Below the pieces are notes generated by a model. It had not been told where the DNA came from. It did no database searches and saw nothing but the letters and a program-made list of their open reading frames with translations. Positions 39,654 through 48,794 of a stretch of DNA of 64,000 bases are shown here, piece after piece. The position numbers and the translations under genes were made by a program. How positions within the stretch are numbered: position 1 is the stretch's first letter; every line of letters begins with the position of its first letter. The stretch is from an uncultured Schlesneria sp. (GTDB taxonomy: Bacteria > Planctomycetota > Planctomycetia > Planctomycetales > Planctomycetaceae). The stretch lies in contig CAIVEI010000171.1 of the NCBI GenBank assembly GCA_903904835.1, forward strand, positions 1 through 64,000, in the 5' to 3' direction.

Positions 39654-41375
39654 ATGCAGCTCATTTTTAACCGTCTTGCAACTTGTTTTTTGATTGGTGC
39701 TTTGCTGGTTGCGTCATCGGCCTCTGCGCAAGAGACCCCCAAAGGGGAACTCATTAAATACACGTTCGATCAATCAAAGATCTTTCCGGGGACAACTCGC
39801 GAAGTCTCAATCTACGTCCCGAAACAATATGACCCCGCCAAACCGGCGTGCGTCTATGTCAATCAGGATGGCGTTCAATACAAAGCCCCGGAAGTTTTCG
39901 ACGCATTAATCAGCAAAGGCGAAATGCCGATCACGATCGGGGTATTTGTCACACCGGGTATCGTCAAGCCGACATCAGACCAGGCCTTGCCACGCTTCAA
40001 TCGCAGCTTTGAATATGACGGTTTGGGTGACGGATATGCTCGGTTCCTGCTGGACGAGTTATTGCCAAACGTCGAAACCAAAACCACCGCCGATGGTCGA
40101 GCCATCAAGCTGTCCAAGGATGGCAACGATCGAGCGATTGGCGGCGCGAGCAGCGGTGCGATCTGCGCTTTCACCGCAGCCTGGGAACGGCCTGACGCCT
40201 TCCGTCGCGTCTTCAGCGCGATCGGAACGTATGTGGGACTTCGTGGCGGACAGAACTATTCGACGCTGATTCGCAAATACGAACCCAAACCGCTCCGCAT
40301 CTTTCTGGAAGATGGCAGCAACGACCTCAACATTTACGGCGGTGACTGGTGGATGGCCAATCAGGCGATGGAACGATCGCTGGTCTTCGCCGGTTACGAA
40401 GTGACCCATGTCTGGGGTGAAGGGGGTCATAACGGCGAGCACGCCACGAAGCTGTTCCCCGACGCGATGCGCTGGTTATGGAAGGATTGGTCTGCCGGGA
40501 TTAAAGCAGGAAAAGGCTCGCCGCAGATCCAGGAGATCTTGATTCCTGGCGAAGACTGGAAGCTGGTTGGCGAAGGTTATCAGTTCACTGAAGGTCCCGC
40601 AGTGAACGCCAAAGGTCAGGTCTTTTTCAATGATGTCGGAGCAGGCAAAACGTTTCAGGTGACATCGGAAGGAACGGTCAAAGAATTTCTGGGTGATTCG
40701 AAGAAAGGTGACGGTCAGGCCTTTGGACCCGACGGTCGCTTGTATGCGAATGCGGGAACGACAAGTCAGGTCCTCGCCTGGGATGGACAAGGCAATTCCT
40801 CAGTCATCGCCGACGGTTTTCGAGGAAACGATCTTGTCGTGGCACATAATGGCGGAATCTATGTCACGAATCCCGGCTGGAATGGAACGGACCCCAGCAA
40901 GATCTATTACGTTAATCCGAAGGGTGAAAAGACTGTCGTCGATACGGGATTACGATTCTCGAACGGCATCTGCATGTCACCCGACCAGTCGTTGCTGTAC
41001 GTCGCCGACAGTCGCACTCATTGGGTTTACAGTTACCAGATTCAGTCCGACGGATCCCTAGCTCACAAACAGAAATACTTTCATTTGCATGTCCCCGACA
41101 CGGCAGAAGACAGTGGAGCCGACGGTGTACGCTGCGATCGCGATGGCCGCGTGTGGGTTGCGACGCGACTTGGTTTGCAGGTTTGTGATCAGCCAGGACG
41201 AGTGAACTGCATCATCCCGACTCCCAATGGAAAAGTTTCGAATCTGACCTTCGGCGGCGAGAATTTTGATGTCCTGTACTGCACCTGCGGAGATCGAGTT
41301 TATTCCCGCAAGGTCAAAATTAAAGGCGCCAACGGTTGGGATACTCCGAACAAGCCGGGGAATCCTCGGTTGTAA
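39654..41375 (+). CDS. Secreted fusion: esterase (alpha/beta hydrolase) + SMP-30/gluconolactonase-like beta-propeller
   Basis: IGGASSGAICAFTAAWERPDAF; VGEGYQFTEGPAVNAKGQVFFNDV ... LYVADSRTHWVYSY ... DGVRCDRDGRVWVA. Confidence 0.92.
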   Translation: MQLIFNRLATCFLIGALLVASSASAQETPKGELIKYTFDQSKIFPGTTREVSIYVPKQYDPAKPACVYVNQDGVQYKAPEVFDALISKGEMPITIGVFVTPGIVKPTSDQALPRFNRSFEYDGLGDGYARFLLDELLPNVETKTTADGRAIKLSKDGNDRAIGGASSGAICAFTAAWERPDAFRRVFSAIGTYVGLRGGQNYSTLIRKYEPKPLRIFLEDGSNDLNIYGGDWWMANQAMERSLVFAGYEVTHVWGEGGHNGEHATKLFPDAMRWLWKDWSAGIKAGKGSPQIQEILIPGEDWKLVGEGYQFTEGPAVNAKGQVFFNDVGAGKTFQVTSEGTVKEFLGDSKKGDGQAFGPDGRLYANAGTTSQVLAWDGQGNSSVIADGFRGNDLVVAHNGGIYVTNPGWNGTDPSKIYYVNPKGEKTVVDTGLRFSNGICMSPDQSLLYVADSRTHWVYSYQIQSDGSLAHKQKYFHLHVPDTAEDSGADGVRCDRDGRVWVATRLGLQVCDQPGRVNCIIPTPNGKVSNLTFGGENFDVLYCTCGDRVYSRKVKIKGANGWDTPNKPGNPRL

Positions 41376-41427
41376 GCGATCGAGCACACGTGGATAATCC
41401 GAGAGTTGATAATACAACGACGAAAGA

Positions 41428-41811
41428 ATGCCTGATGATCGAAAGACGCGAATCATGGGCGACTTCTTCCGATGGCGACCAACTCTGAGCGGTTCTTTGG
41501 CGATCGCCAACTGCACGGCGTGGGTCGTGTTTGTTGTTTCCTTACCGCACCTGCCTGTTGACGACGTTCGTGTTCAGGTTTTGATTTTTTGGACGGCAGT
41601 CTTTCTTGGTTTTCCATTGGGCTGGCTCGCAATCTCAACATGGCGCGACGATATCTACTGGGCTGGGTTCGTCACTGGTATCAATAGTTTTGTTTGGGGA
41701 TTAATGATCGCACACGTAGTGAGATCGTTTTACAGGATCTCTGACGAGCCGACACAAGACGCAATTCACGGATGCGATGAAACGCAAATTCCTGAGCGGA
41801 CCCGACAATAA
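41428..41811 (+). CDS. Small membrane protein, hypothetical
   Basis: 127 aa, hydrophobic segments; intact ORF. Confidence 0.5.
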   Translation: MPDDRKTRIMGDFFRWRPTLSGSLAIANCTAWVVFVVSLPHLPVDDVRVQVLIFWTAVFLGFPLGWLAISTWRDDIYWAGFVTGINSFVWGLMIAHVVRSFYRISDEPTQDAIHGCDETQIPERTRQ

Positions 41812-41848
41812 ACTGGGGTTTGTCTGTTTTTTTTCGGGAGCGGAGACA

Positions 41849-42106
41849 ATGAGTGGTGACAAATCACGCGCCGGATCGGAAGAGTTGGGGCCGTTAGTAG
41901 CGAGCTTCTGGGTTCTGGCTTGGGGCCTCTTCGCGTTGGTCGGCGGAGTCGTGTTCCTGATTTATCGACCATCCAACTGGGGCAGTTGGGGAATCACTTA
42001 TGTCGGCGTGGGAATGACTTGGCTTGGAATACGTGGCGTTCGATCTGAGGAGAAGCGACTGGCAGAACTGGGTGATCGAAATCCGCTAAAAAAATCAGAC
42101 CGGTAA
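41849..42106 (+). CDS. Small two-TM hypothetical protein
   Basis: SFWVLAWGLFALVGGVVFLIY and WGITYVGVGMTWLGIRGV TM segments. Confidence 0.5.
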   Translation: MSGDKSRAGSEELGPLVASFWVLAWGLFALVGGVVFLIYRPSNWGSWGITYVGVGMTWLGIRGVRSEEKRLAELGDRNPLKKSDR

Positions 42107-42135
42107 AAATACCCGCAACCGACTTCAGCCTCGAT

Positions 42136-42164
42136 TTGACGTGGGTCGGACGAATGTTTATGAT
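42136..42164 (+). promoter_or_regulatory. Sigma70-like promoter TTGACG-N17-TATGAT
   Basis: -35 at 42136-42141, -10 at 42159-42164, 17-bp spacer. Confidence 0.75.
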
Positions 42165-42245
42165 CTTAGTCTATACTCCTACTTGAGTAAAAACGTTTCT
42201 GCAAGGTTTTCTCGATGTCGTTTCCGTCGTCAAGTCGAAGTCTGC

Positions 42246-42362
42246 ATGATTCAACGGCGATTATCGCTGCTCGAATTATTGTCATTTCGATTATTGGAGA
42301 CGTGTAAGCGGCCTCGGGGTGTTATTGAACTAATACAACACAAGCCCTCAGGTTGCACCTGA
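42246..42362 (+). promoter_or_regulatory. Candidate leucine-rich leader peptide ORF (MIQRRLSLLELLSFRLLETCKRPRGVIELIQHKPSGCT)
   Basis: Seven Leu codons in 12 positions (42261-42296) followed by competing antiterminator/terminator structures. Confidence 0.5.
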
Positions 42363-42372
42363 GGGCTTTTTT
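42342..42372 (+). terminator. Intrinsic terminator (attenuator candidate) before cimA
   Basis: AAGCCCTCAGGT-TGC-ACCTGAGGGCTT + T-run, 12-bp perfect stem. Confidence 0.88.
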
Positions 42373-42403
42373 CTTAATGCGAATCGATACCGAAAGCAGA
42401 CTC

Positions 42404-43972
42404 ATGCCGAGAATCCAGATCTACGATACGACACTGCGAGATGGCAGTCAGGGCGAAGGAATCAACTTCTCGCTGCAAGATAAGCTGATGATCACTCAGA
42501 AGCTGGACGATGTCGGTATCGATTTCATCGAGGGTGGGTATCCACTTTCGAATCCGAAGGATGCGGAATACTTCGTTCGAGCACGGGACCTGACGCTGAA
42601 GCATGCGAAGATCGTGGCGTTCGGGATGACGCGGCGACGAGGCTGTGCCGCCGAAGACGATATCGGAATGTGTGCCTTACGAGATGCCCATTCGCCGGTC
42701 GTTACGATCGTCGGCAAGACATGGGACCTGCATGTCACCGAAGTGCTCAACGTCGATGAAGCGGAAAACCTGGCAATGATTCGCGATTCCGTGGCGTTCC
42801 TGAAGGCGGAAGGCCGCGAAGTCTTCTATGACGCCGAACATTTCTTCGATGGATTTCGAGCCAACCCTGAGTTTGCTCTGAAGACAGTCGTGGCGGCTCA
42901 AGACGCCGGAGCCAGTACGATCGTTCTATGTGACACAAACGGTGGACGTCTGCCGGAAGACATCGCCAAGGCGGTCGAAGCGGTTCGTAAAGAACTAAAA
43001 ATTCCCGTTGGGATCCACTGTCATAATGATTGTGAACTGGCGGTCGCCAATTCGTTAACCGCCGTCGATCATGGTGCGATCCAGGTTCAGGGAACGATCA
43101 ACGGCATCGGCGAACGCTGCGGGAATGTCGACCTGATCAGCGTCGTGGGGAATCTCGCTTTGAAAAAGGGGTATGATGTCCTGCTGCCCGGTGGCATGGT
43201 TCACCTGACGGAACTGTCTCGTTACGTCTACGAGATTGCCAATATGAACTTTCGGTCGGGTCAGGCCTTCGTCGGAACAAGTGCCTTCGCTCACAAGGGT
43301 GGGATGCACGTTCATGCCGTTAACCGTCTGGCATCCAGCTATGAACACATCCCCCCGGAAACCGTCGGCAATCAACGACGGGTACTGGTGAGCGAACTTT
43401 CCGGTCGATCCAACATCATCGCCAAGACAACAAAGTATCAGATCGAAAATGACAAAGTTCTGATGGGACGGATTCTGGAACGAGTGGTCGATCTCGAAAA
43501 CGAGGGCTATCAGTTCGAGGCGGCCGAAGCGTCGTTTGACCTGCTCGTCCGCAAAGAAGCGGGTGTCTATCAGCCGAAATTCCAGCGGCTGCATTACCGA
43601 GTGAATGTGGAGACAACGGCAGGACAGGGAACCATCACGGAAGCGACGGTCAAACTGCGAGTCAACTCGCACACGGAACACGTCGTGGCGGAAGGGGATG
43701 GTCCGGTGAATGCTCTCGACAACGCCTTGCGAAAGGCGCTGTCAGTGGCTTATCCGAACCTCGCCGAAATGCAACTTGTCGATTACAAAGTGCGGGTCAT
43801 CAATTCGGCGGAAGGGACTGCCGCTCGAGTTCGCGTCGTGATCGAAAGTCGCGACCATACCGACGTCTGGAGTACTGTCGGTGTCAGCGAGAACGTGATC
43901 GAAGCAAGCTGGCTGGCTCTGGTCGATAGTGTGGAATACAAACTGTACAAAGATAGTGAAACGACTATATGA
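42404..43972 (+). CDS. cimA: (R)-citramalate synthase
   Basis: MPRIQIYDTTLRDGSQGEGINFSLQDKL; long C-terminal regulatory domain. Confidence 0.92.
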   Translation: MPRIQIYDTTLRDGSQGEGINFSLQDKLMITQKLDDVGIDFIEGGYPLSNPKDAEYFVRARDLTLKHAKIVAFGMTRRRGCAAEDDIGMCALRDAHSPVVTIVGKTWDLHVTEVLNVDEAENLAMIRDSVAFLKAEGREVFYDAEHFFDGFRANPEFALKTVVAAQDAGASTIVLCDTNGGRLPEDIAKAVEAVRKELKIPVGIHCHNDCELAVANSLTAVDHGAIQVQGTINGIGERCGNVDLISVVGNLALKKGYDVLLPGGMVHLTELSRYVYEIANMNFRSGQAFVGTSAFAHKGGMHVHAVNRLASSYEHIPPETVGNQRRVLVSELSGRSNIIAKTTKYQIENDKVLMGRILERVVDLENEGYQFEAAEASFDLLVRKEAGVYQPKFQRLHYRVNVETTAGQGTITEATVKLRVNSHTEHVVAEGDGPVNALDNALRKALSVAYPNLAEMQLVDYKVRVINSAEGTAARVRVVIESRDHTDVWSTVGVSENVIEASWLALVDSVEYKLYKDSETTI

Positions 43973-46900
43973 CGACCGAAATCCCCAAGCAGTACGAACC
44001 CGCCCAGGCTGAAGCACGTTGGTCCCCGTTTTGGGAAGAGCGAGGTGATTTCAACGCCAATCCGCCAAAGCCGGGTGATCCGGATCCTAAGCCGCCGCAT
44101 GTCATCATGATTCCGTTGCCGAACGTGACGGGTGCGCTGCATATGGGGCATGCGCTCAATGGAACGTTGCAAGACCTGCTGACTCGTTGGCGCCGGATGC
44201 AGGGGTATGAAGCCCTGTGGATGCCGGGGACCGATCACGCGGGGATTGCGACTCAATCGGTTGTCGAAAAACGGATGCTCGAAGAAGAGGGACTGACCCG
44301 GCACGACATTGGCCGCGAGGCACTCGTCAAACGGATCTTGACCTGGAAGGATGCGTACGAAAAACGGATTCTCAGCCAGTTGAAAAGTCTCGGTGCAAGC
44401 TGTGACTGGCGACGGGTTCGGTTCACGTTGGACGATGTTTGTTCGCGCGCTGTGCGACAGACATTCTTCAAGATGTTCAAAGACGGACTGATCTATCGCG
44501 GCAAGCGGCTGGTGAACTGGGATACGTTCCTGCAAACCGCTGTGGCCGACGACGAAGTCTATGACGAAGAGATCGACGGTCACTTCTGGACGATGAACTA
44601 TCCGGTCATCGACGATGCGGGCCAGCCAACCGGTGACCGCATTTCGTTCAGCACGACTCGTCCCGAAACGATGCTGGGTGATACCGCCGTCTGCGTCCAT
44701 CCGACCGATGAGCGATACACTCATTTGATCGGCAAACGAGTTCGTATCCCCGTCAACGGTCGGCTGATTCCGATCGTCGCGGATGCCTTGCTGGCTGACA
44801 AAACGCTGGGAACCGGCTGCGTGAAGGTGACTCCTGCACACGACCCGAACGACTACGCCTGTTGGACTCGCAACAAAGAAGCGATGGGCGAGCCGATCAA
44901 CATTCTGAATCCCAATGGGACACTGAACGAGAACGGCGGGACATGGCAGGGACTGGATCGACTGGTCGCACGTGACGCTGTGGTGGCCGAGATGGAAAAG
45001 CTTGGGCACTTCGAGAAAGTGGAAGATCGCAAGATTCCGCTCAAGCATAGCGATCGTTCGAAGACCCCTGTCGAGCCGTACCTGTCTGAGCAGTGGTTCG
45101 TGAAGATGGACACGCTGGCCCAGGCCGCGATCGATGCCGTTAATGACAACCGGGTGACGTTCTATCCCGAGCGATACCGTTCGTCGTACCTCGACTGGCT
45201 GGGTGAGAAGCGGGACTGGTGTATCAGCCGACAACTCTGGTGGGGACACCGGATTCCGGTCTGGTCGACCGCATACGAAAGTGAATCCGCAGCTCAGAAG
45301 GCAAAAGCGCAGTTTGAAGCGAACGCCAAATTCAATCCTGATCTGATTGAGTTCACGATTCACTCGGCGTCAGGTCCCTCGGCGGCAACAGGGGGTGCTT
45401 TGTTACAGGCTTGCCTGGCGACGGACGATGCCGAATGGACTGAGGAGATTGAATCGCACGGATTCAAGCGAGACGAAGATGTCCTGGATACCTGGTTCAG
45501 TTCGGCCCTCTGGCCGCACGCCACTCTCGGCTGGCCCGACCTCAAACACAATCCGCCGCTCGACGGCCATGCAGACCCTTCGACAACCGGCAAGAACGAA
45601 GTCCTGCCGTACTTTTATCCTGGCAGCGTGCTTGTGACTTCGCGTGACATCATCACGTTGTGGGTGGCGCGAATGGTGTTGACGGGTCTCTATAACATGG
45701 GTGACGTTCCGTTCAGGCATGTCTGTATTCATCCCAAGATTCAGGATGGATTCGGGCAGACGATGTCGAAGTCGAAGGGGAACGGCGTCGATCCGATCGA
45801 GTTGATCGAGAAATATGGCTGCGACGGCATGCGGTTCACGATCGCTTCGTTCGCGGGTGAAACTCAGGACGTGCGGTTGCCGGTCGGGTACGAGTGCCCT
45901 CATTGCCAGGCGGTGATTCCTCAGGAACCGCATCATCTCAAATTCAAACCAGGTAAGCCGAAGATCAAGTGCCCCAAGTGCAAGAAAGAATCACAGTACG
46001 CCACGCCGAACTATATTCCGGACGAAGGTGAACCGGTCGCAAGAATCGTGATCGAACGCTTCGAGTACGGTCGCAACTTCTGCAACAAGCTGTGGAATGC
46101 AGCTCGTTTCGCAATGATGAACCTGGAAGGCTATACGCCCGGTGCCGTTGATCCCGCATCGCTCGCCATCGAAGATCGCTGGGTTCTGTCACGACTCGCC
46201 ACGGTCACGGATGAAGTGACGTCGCTACTTAGCGTCTACAAGTTTGACGCCGCGACTCGATCGTTACGTGACTTCGTCTGGAACGAGTTCTGTGACTGGT
46301 ATCTAGAGATGATCAAGCCTCGCCTGCGAGACGAAGCTCTCAAGCCGACCGCCCAGCGAGTTCTTGTCGCGGTGCTTGATACGACCTTAAGGCTTCTGCA
46401 TCCATTCACACCATTCATTACGGAAGAGCTTTGGCAGCGATTGGCTGAGATCGCCCCCGAGCGAGGTCTGCCTGCCCCAACGAAGTCGGCAGACGCGATC
46501 ATCGTGGCCCCGTGGCCAACGGGTCTTGAAGGTTATCGAGACGCTTCGCTGGAAGCCCGGTTCCAGCGATTACAAGACCTGATCGTCGCCGTCCGGAACG
46601 TGCGAGGGAACTACAACATCAGTCCTGCGGTCGCCGTTTCGATCTCCGTTCGTTGTTCGCCCGAGATTGCCGCCGACCTCAATCAAGTGAAGCCGCAATT
46701 CGAGATGCTGGCCAAGGCGACGCTGACCGCAGCAGGACCGAGTGTCACTCGACCGAATGCCAGCGCCAGTTTCGCCCTCGGCGATGCCGATGGTTACTTG
46801 CCCTTGGAAGGGTTGGTCGATCTCCAGGCAGAAGTGTCACGTCTCAAGAAAGAGGCGGACAAGCTGCGCGGCTTCATCGCAGGTCACGAAAAGAAGCTCT

Positions 46901-47025
46901 CAAACCAGAGCTTCATCGATCGAGCTCCGCCAGAAGTCGTCGTCGAAGTCCGTGAGACGTTAGCGGGGCTTCAGAATCAGCTAAACAGCATCGAAGATGC
47001 GGCCAAACAGTTGTCGGGCGCATAA
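43969..47025 (+). CDS. valS: Valyl-tRNA synthetase
   Basis: PLPNVTGALHMGHAL (HIGH), TMSKSKGNGVDP (KMSKS), C-terminal coiled coil; ATGA overlap with cimA. Confidence 0.97.
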   Translation: MTTEIPKQYEPAQAEARWSPFWEERGDFNANPPKPGDPDPKPPHVIMIPLPNVTGALHMGHALNGTLQDLLTRWRRMQGYEALWMPGTDHAGIATQSVVEKRMLEEEGLTRHDIGREALVKRILTWKDAYEKRILSQLKSLGASCDWRRVRFTLDDVCSRAVRQTFFKMFKDGLIYRGKRLVNWDTFLQTAVADDEVYDEEIDGHFWTMNYPVIDDAGQPTGDRISFSTTRPETMLGDTAVCVHPTDERYTHLIGKRVRIPVNGRLIPIVADALLADKTLGTGCVKVTPAHDPNDYACWTRNKEAMGEPINILNPNGTLNENGGTWQGLDRLVARDAVVAEMEKLGHFEKVEDRKIPLKHSDRSKTPVEPYLSEQWFVKMDTLAQAAIDAVNDNRVTFYPERYRSSYLDWLGEKRDWCISRQLWWGHRIPVWSTAYESESAAQKAKAQFEANAKFNPDLIEFTIHSASGPSAATGGALLQACLATDDAEWTEEIESHGFKRDEDVLDTWFSSALWPHATLGWPDLKHNPPLDGHADPSTTGKNEVLPYFYPGSVLVTSRDIITLWVARMVLTGLYNMGDVPFRHVCIHPKIQDGFGQTMSKSKGNGVDPIELIEKYGCDGMRFTIASFAGETQDVRLPVGYECPHCQAVIPQEPHHLKFKPGKPKIKCPKCKKESQYATPNYIPDEGEPVARIVIERFEYGRNFCNKLWNAARFAMMNLEGYTPGAVDPASLAIEDRWVLSRLATVTDEVTSLLSVYKFDAATRSLRDFVWNEFCDWYLEMIKPRLRDEALKPTAQRVLVAVLDTTLRLLHPFTPFITEELWQRLAEIAPERGLPAPTKSADAIIVAPWPTGLEGYRDASLEARFQRLQDLIVAVRNVRGNYNISPAVAVSISVRCSPEIAADLNQVKPQFEMLAKATLTAAGPSVTRPNASASFALGDADGYLPLEGLVDLQAEVSRLKKEADKLRGFIAGHEKKLSNQSFIDRAPPEVVVEVRETLAGLQNQLNSIEDAAKQLSGA

Positions 47026-47159
47026 GCAACGAAACCCCACCCCCCCTGGGAACTGTCGAAATAATCGGATTTAGTCTAGCCAGCGGTGGATTACAAAGAT
47101 AAATAAGTAATCCGTCAAATGTATGGTGAGATTGAGCGGATCGCAGGAGGTGAGTGAGC

Positions 47160-48749
47160 ATGGGGTACTGGGCGAGGACGCCGCAAGCGCGTGGCCAACA
47201 GATTTTGTTTTCGACCACGCTGGATGATTTCTTCCCGCCAGACCATCCCGTCCGGTTGATCGGCGAATTGCTTGATGGTTTTGATTGGACCAGCTGGGAA
47301 TCTCAGTAGCACGGCTTTCGAGGCAAGCCGCCGATTCACCCTCGTGTGCTGGCTGGGTTGTGGCTTTATGGTCTGCGTCGCGGTGTGCGGTCCAGTCGCA
47401 AGTTGGAATATATGTCCCGGCACGGTGTGGATTTCCTCTGGCTGGCGGAATGACATGTCCCTGATCATTCGACGCTGAGCAGTTTTCGCTTGCAGTTTGG
47501 CGACCAGTTGAAGGATTTGTTCCGTCATGTACTGCGAGTGGCCATGGCGGCTGGATTGCTGCGATTGATCGATGTGGCCACCGATGGGACTCGGGTGAAG
47601 GCATACAACGGTCGGTTTGAAACCTGGACTGCCGAGACAATCTCCAAGGTCATTGATGATCTGGTGAAGGAGTTTGAAACGAAGCTGGCCGAGACACGTG
47701 AGAACGACGGTCGCGACGAGGGTTTACTGGGCGAGAATTCGACCGAGATGCTGCCGCCGGAACTCGCTGATCTGAAGTTGCGACGTGAGAAGCTGGAGCA
47801 AATTCAACGGGAGTTGAAGGCGATGGATGACGCCCGCCGCAAGGAAGGAGTCAATCCCGCCAAGAACCCAGCTCAGATCCCCAAGCACGATCCGGACTCT
47901 CGCGTGCTGCCGAATAAAGAAGGTGGTTATGCTCCGAATTACACACCGATTTGCACTGCGGAAGGTCACGGCGGGTTCCTGGTGGATGTCGACGTGATCT
48001 CGGGCAGCCTGGAGCAAAGGGAGTTGCTTACCAGTCTTGATCGCGTCGAACAAACGCTAGGCGAGAAGCCTGAAAATTCCTTAGCTGATGGGCTTTTCGC
48101 TACCGGCCCCAATATCGAGGGACTCGGTCAACGCGACATCGAGTTCTTCTCGAATCTTCCTTCTCCTGACCCCGCGACGAATCCAGCGATTCGTTCTGAC
48201 CCCACACAACCGGTCCCTCCCGAAAAGTGGGACCAACTTCCGATCAACGCTCAATCGAAAAAACTGGACAAGTCGTGTTTCGTCTATGATTCCAAGGCCG
48301 ATACCTTCTACTGTCCGCAAGGACATGCGATGCCGTTCGAAGTGACAAAGTCAGAAACGACGCGAGGTGAGAAGTCGACTTGGAACACCTACCGCTGCAA
48401 CGACTGTGACGACTGCCCGTTGAAGGCTCGCTGTATTGCCAAGACCAACAAGGACGGTCGTACCGTCAGTCGAGACGCACATGCTTCGCAACGCGACAAG
48501 CTTTCAGCCAAGATGCGAGAAGACCCCGCCAAAAAGAAATACGATCAACGCATGCGGATCGCCGAGACACCGTTCGCTATGATCAAACATATTCTCGGCC
48601 TCCGACAGTTCCTGTTGCGAGGCATGGAAAAAGTCAAACTGGAATGGTTGTGGACCTGCACTGCAATCAACCTCGACAAACTCGCACGAGGCTTGGCCCG
48701 GATGCGCTGCGATCTGGAGGCCACCAGATGTTTATCAATCAAGTGTTAA
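47160..48749 (+). pseudogene. IS1182-type transposase with two in-frame stop codons
   Basis: Same-frame reading from ATG 47160: ...WESQ*HGFRGKPPIHPRVLAGLWLYGLRRGVRSSRKLEYMSRHGVDFLWLAE*HVPDHSTLSSFRLQFGDQL...; TAG 47307-47309, TGA 47451-47453. Confidence 0.88.
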
Positions 48750-48780
48750 ACCAGCATCGCAAAAAACACTCTGATACGTT

Positions 48781-48794
48781 AGCCCGACGCGCAA
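48781..48794. repeat. Left remnant of a palindromic repeat arm interrupted by the IS element (AGCCCGACGCGCAA)
   Basis: Continues as GCGAGGGATCTT at 50309-50320; the rejoined arm is the perfect reverse complement of 50341-50366. Confidence 0.9.

Noticed and set aside
42160-42186. Mini-ORF MILVYTPT containing Ile-Leu-Val, as an alternative leader peptide
   Set aside because: Overlaps the -10 box of the predicted promoter, so it would not be transcribed from it.
43783-45363. 526-aa minus-strand ORF
   Set aside because: Antisense to cimA/valS, which have unambiguous motifs; no recognisable domain.
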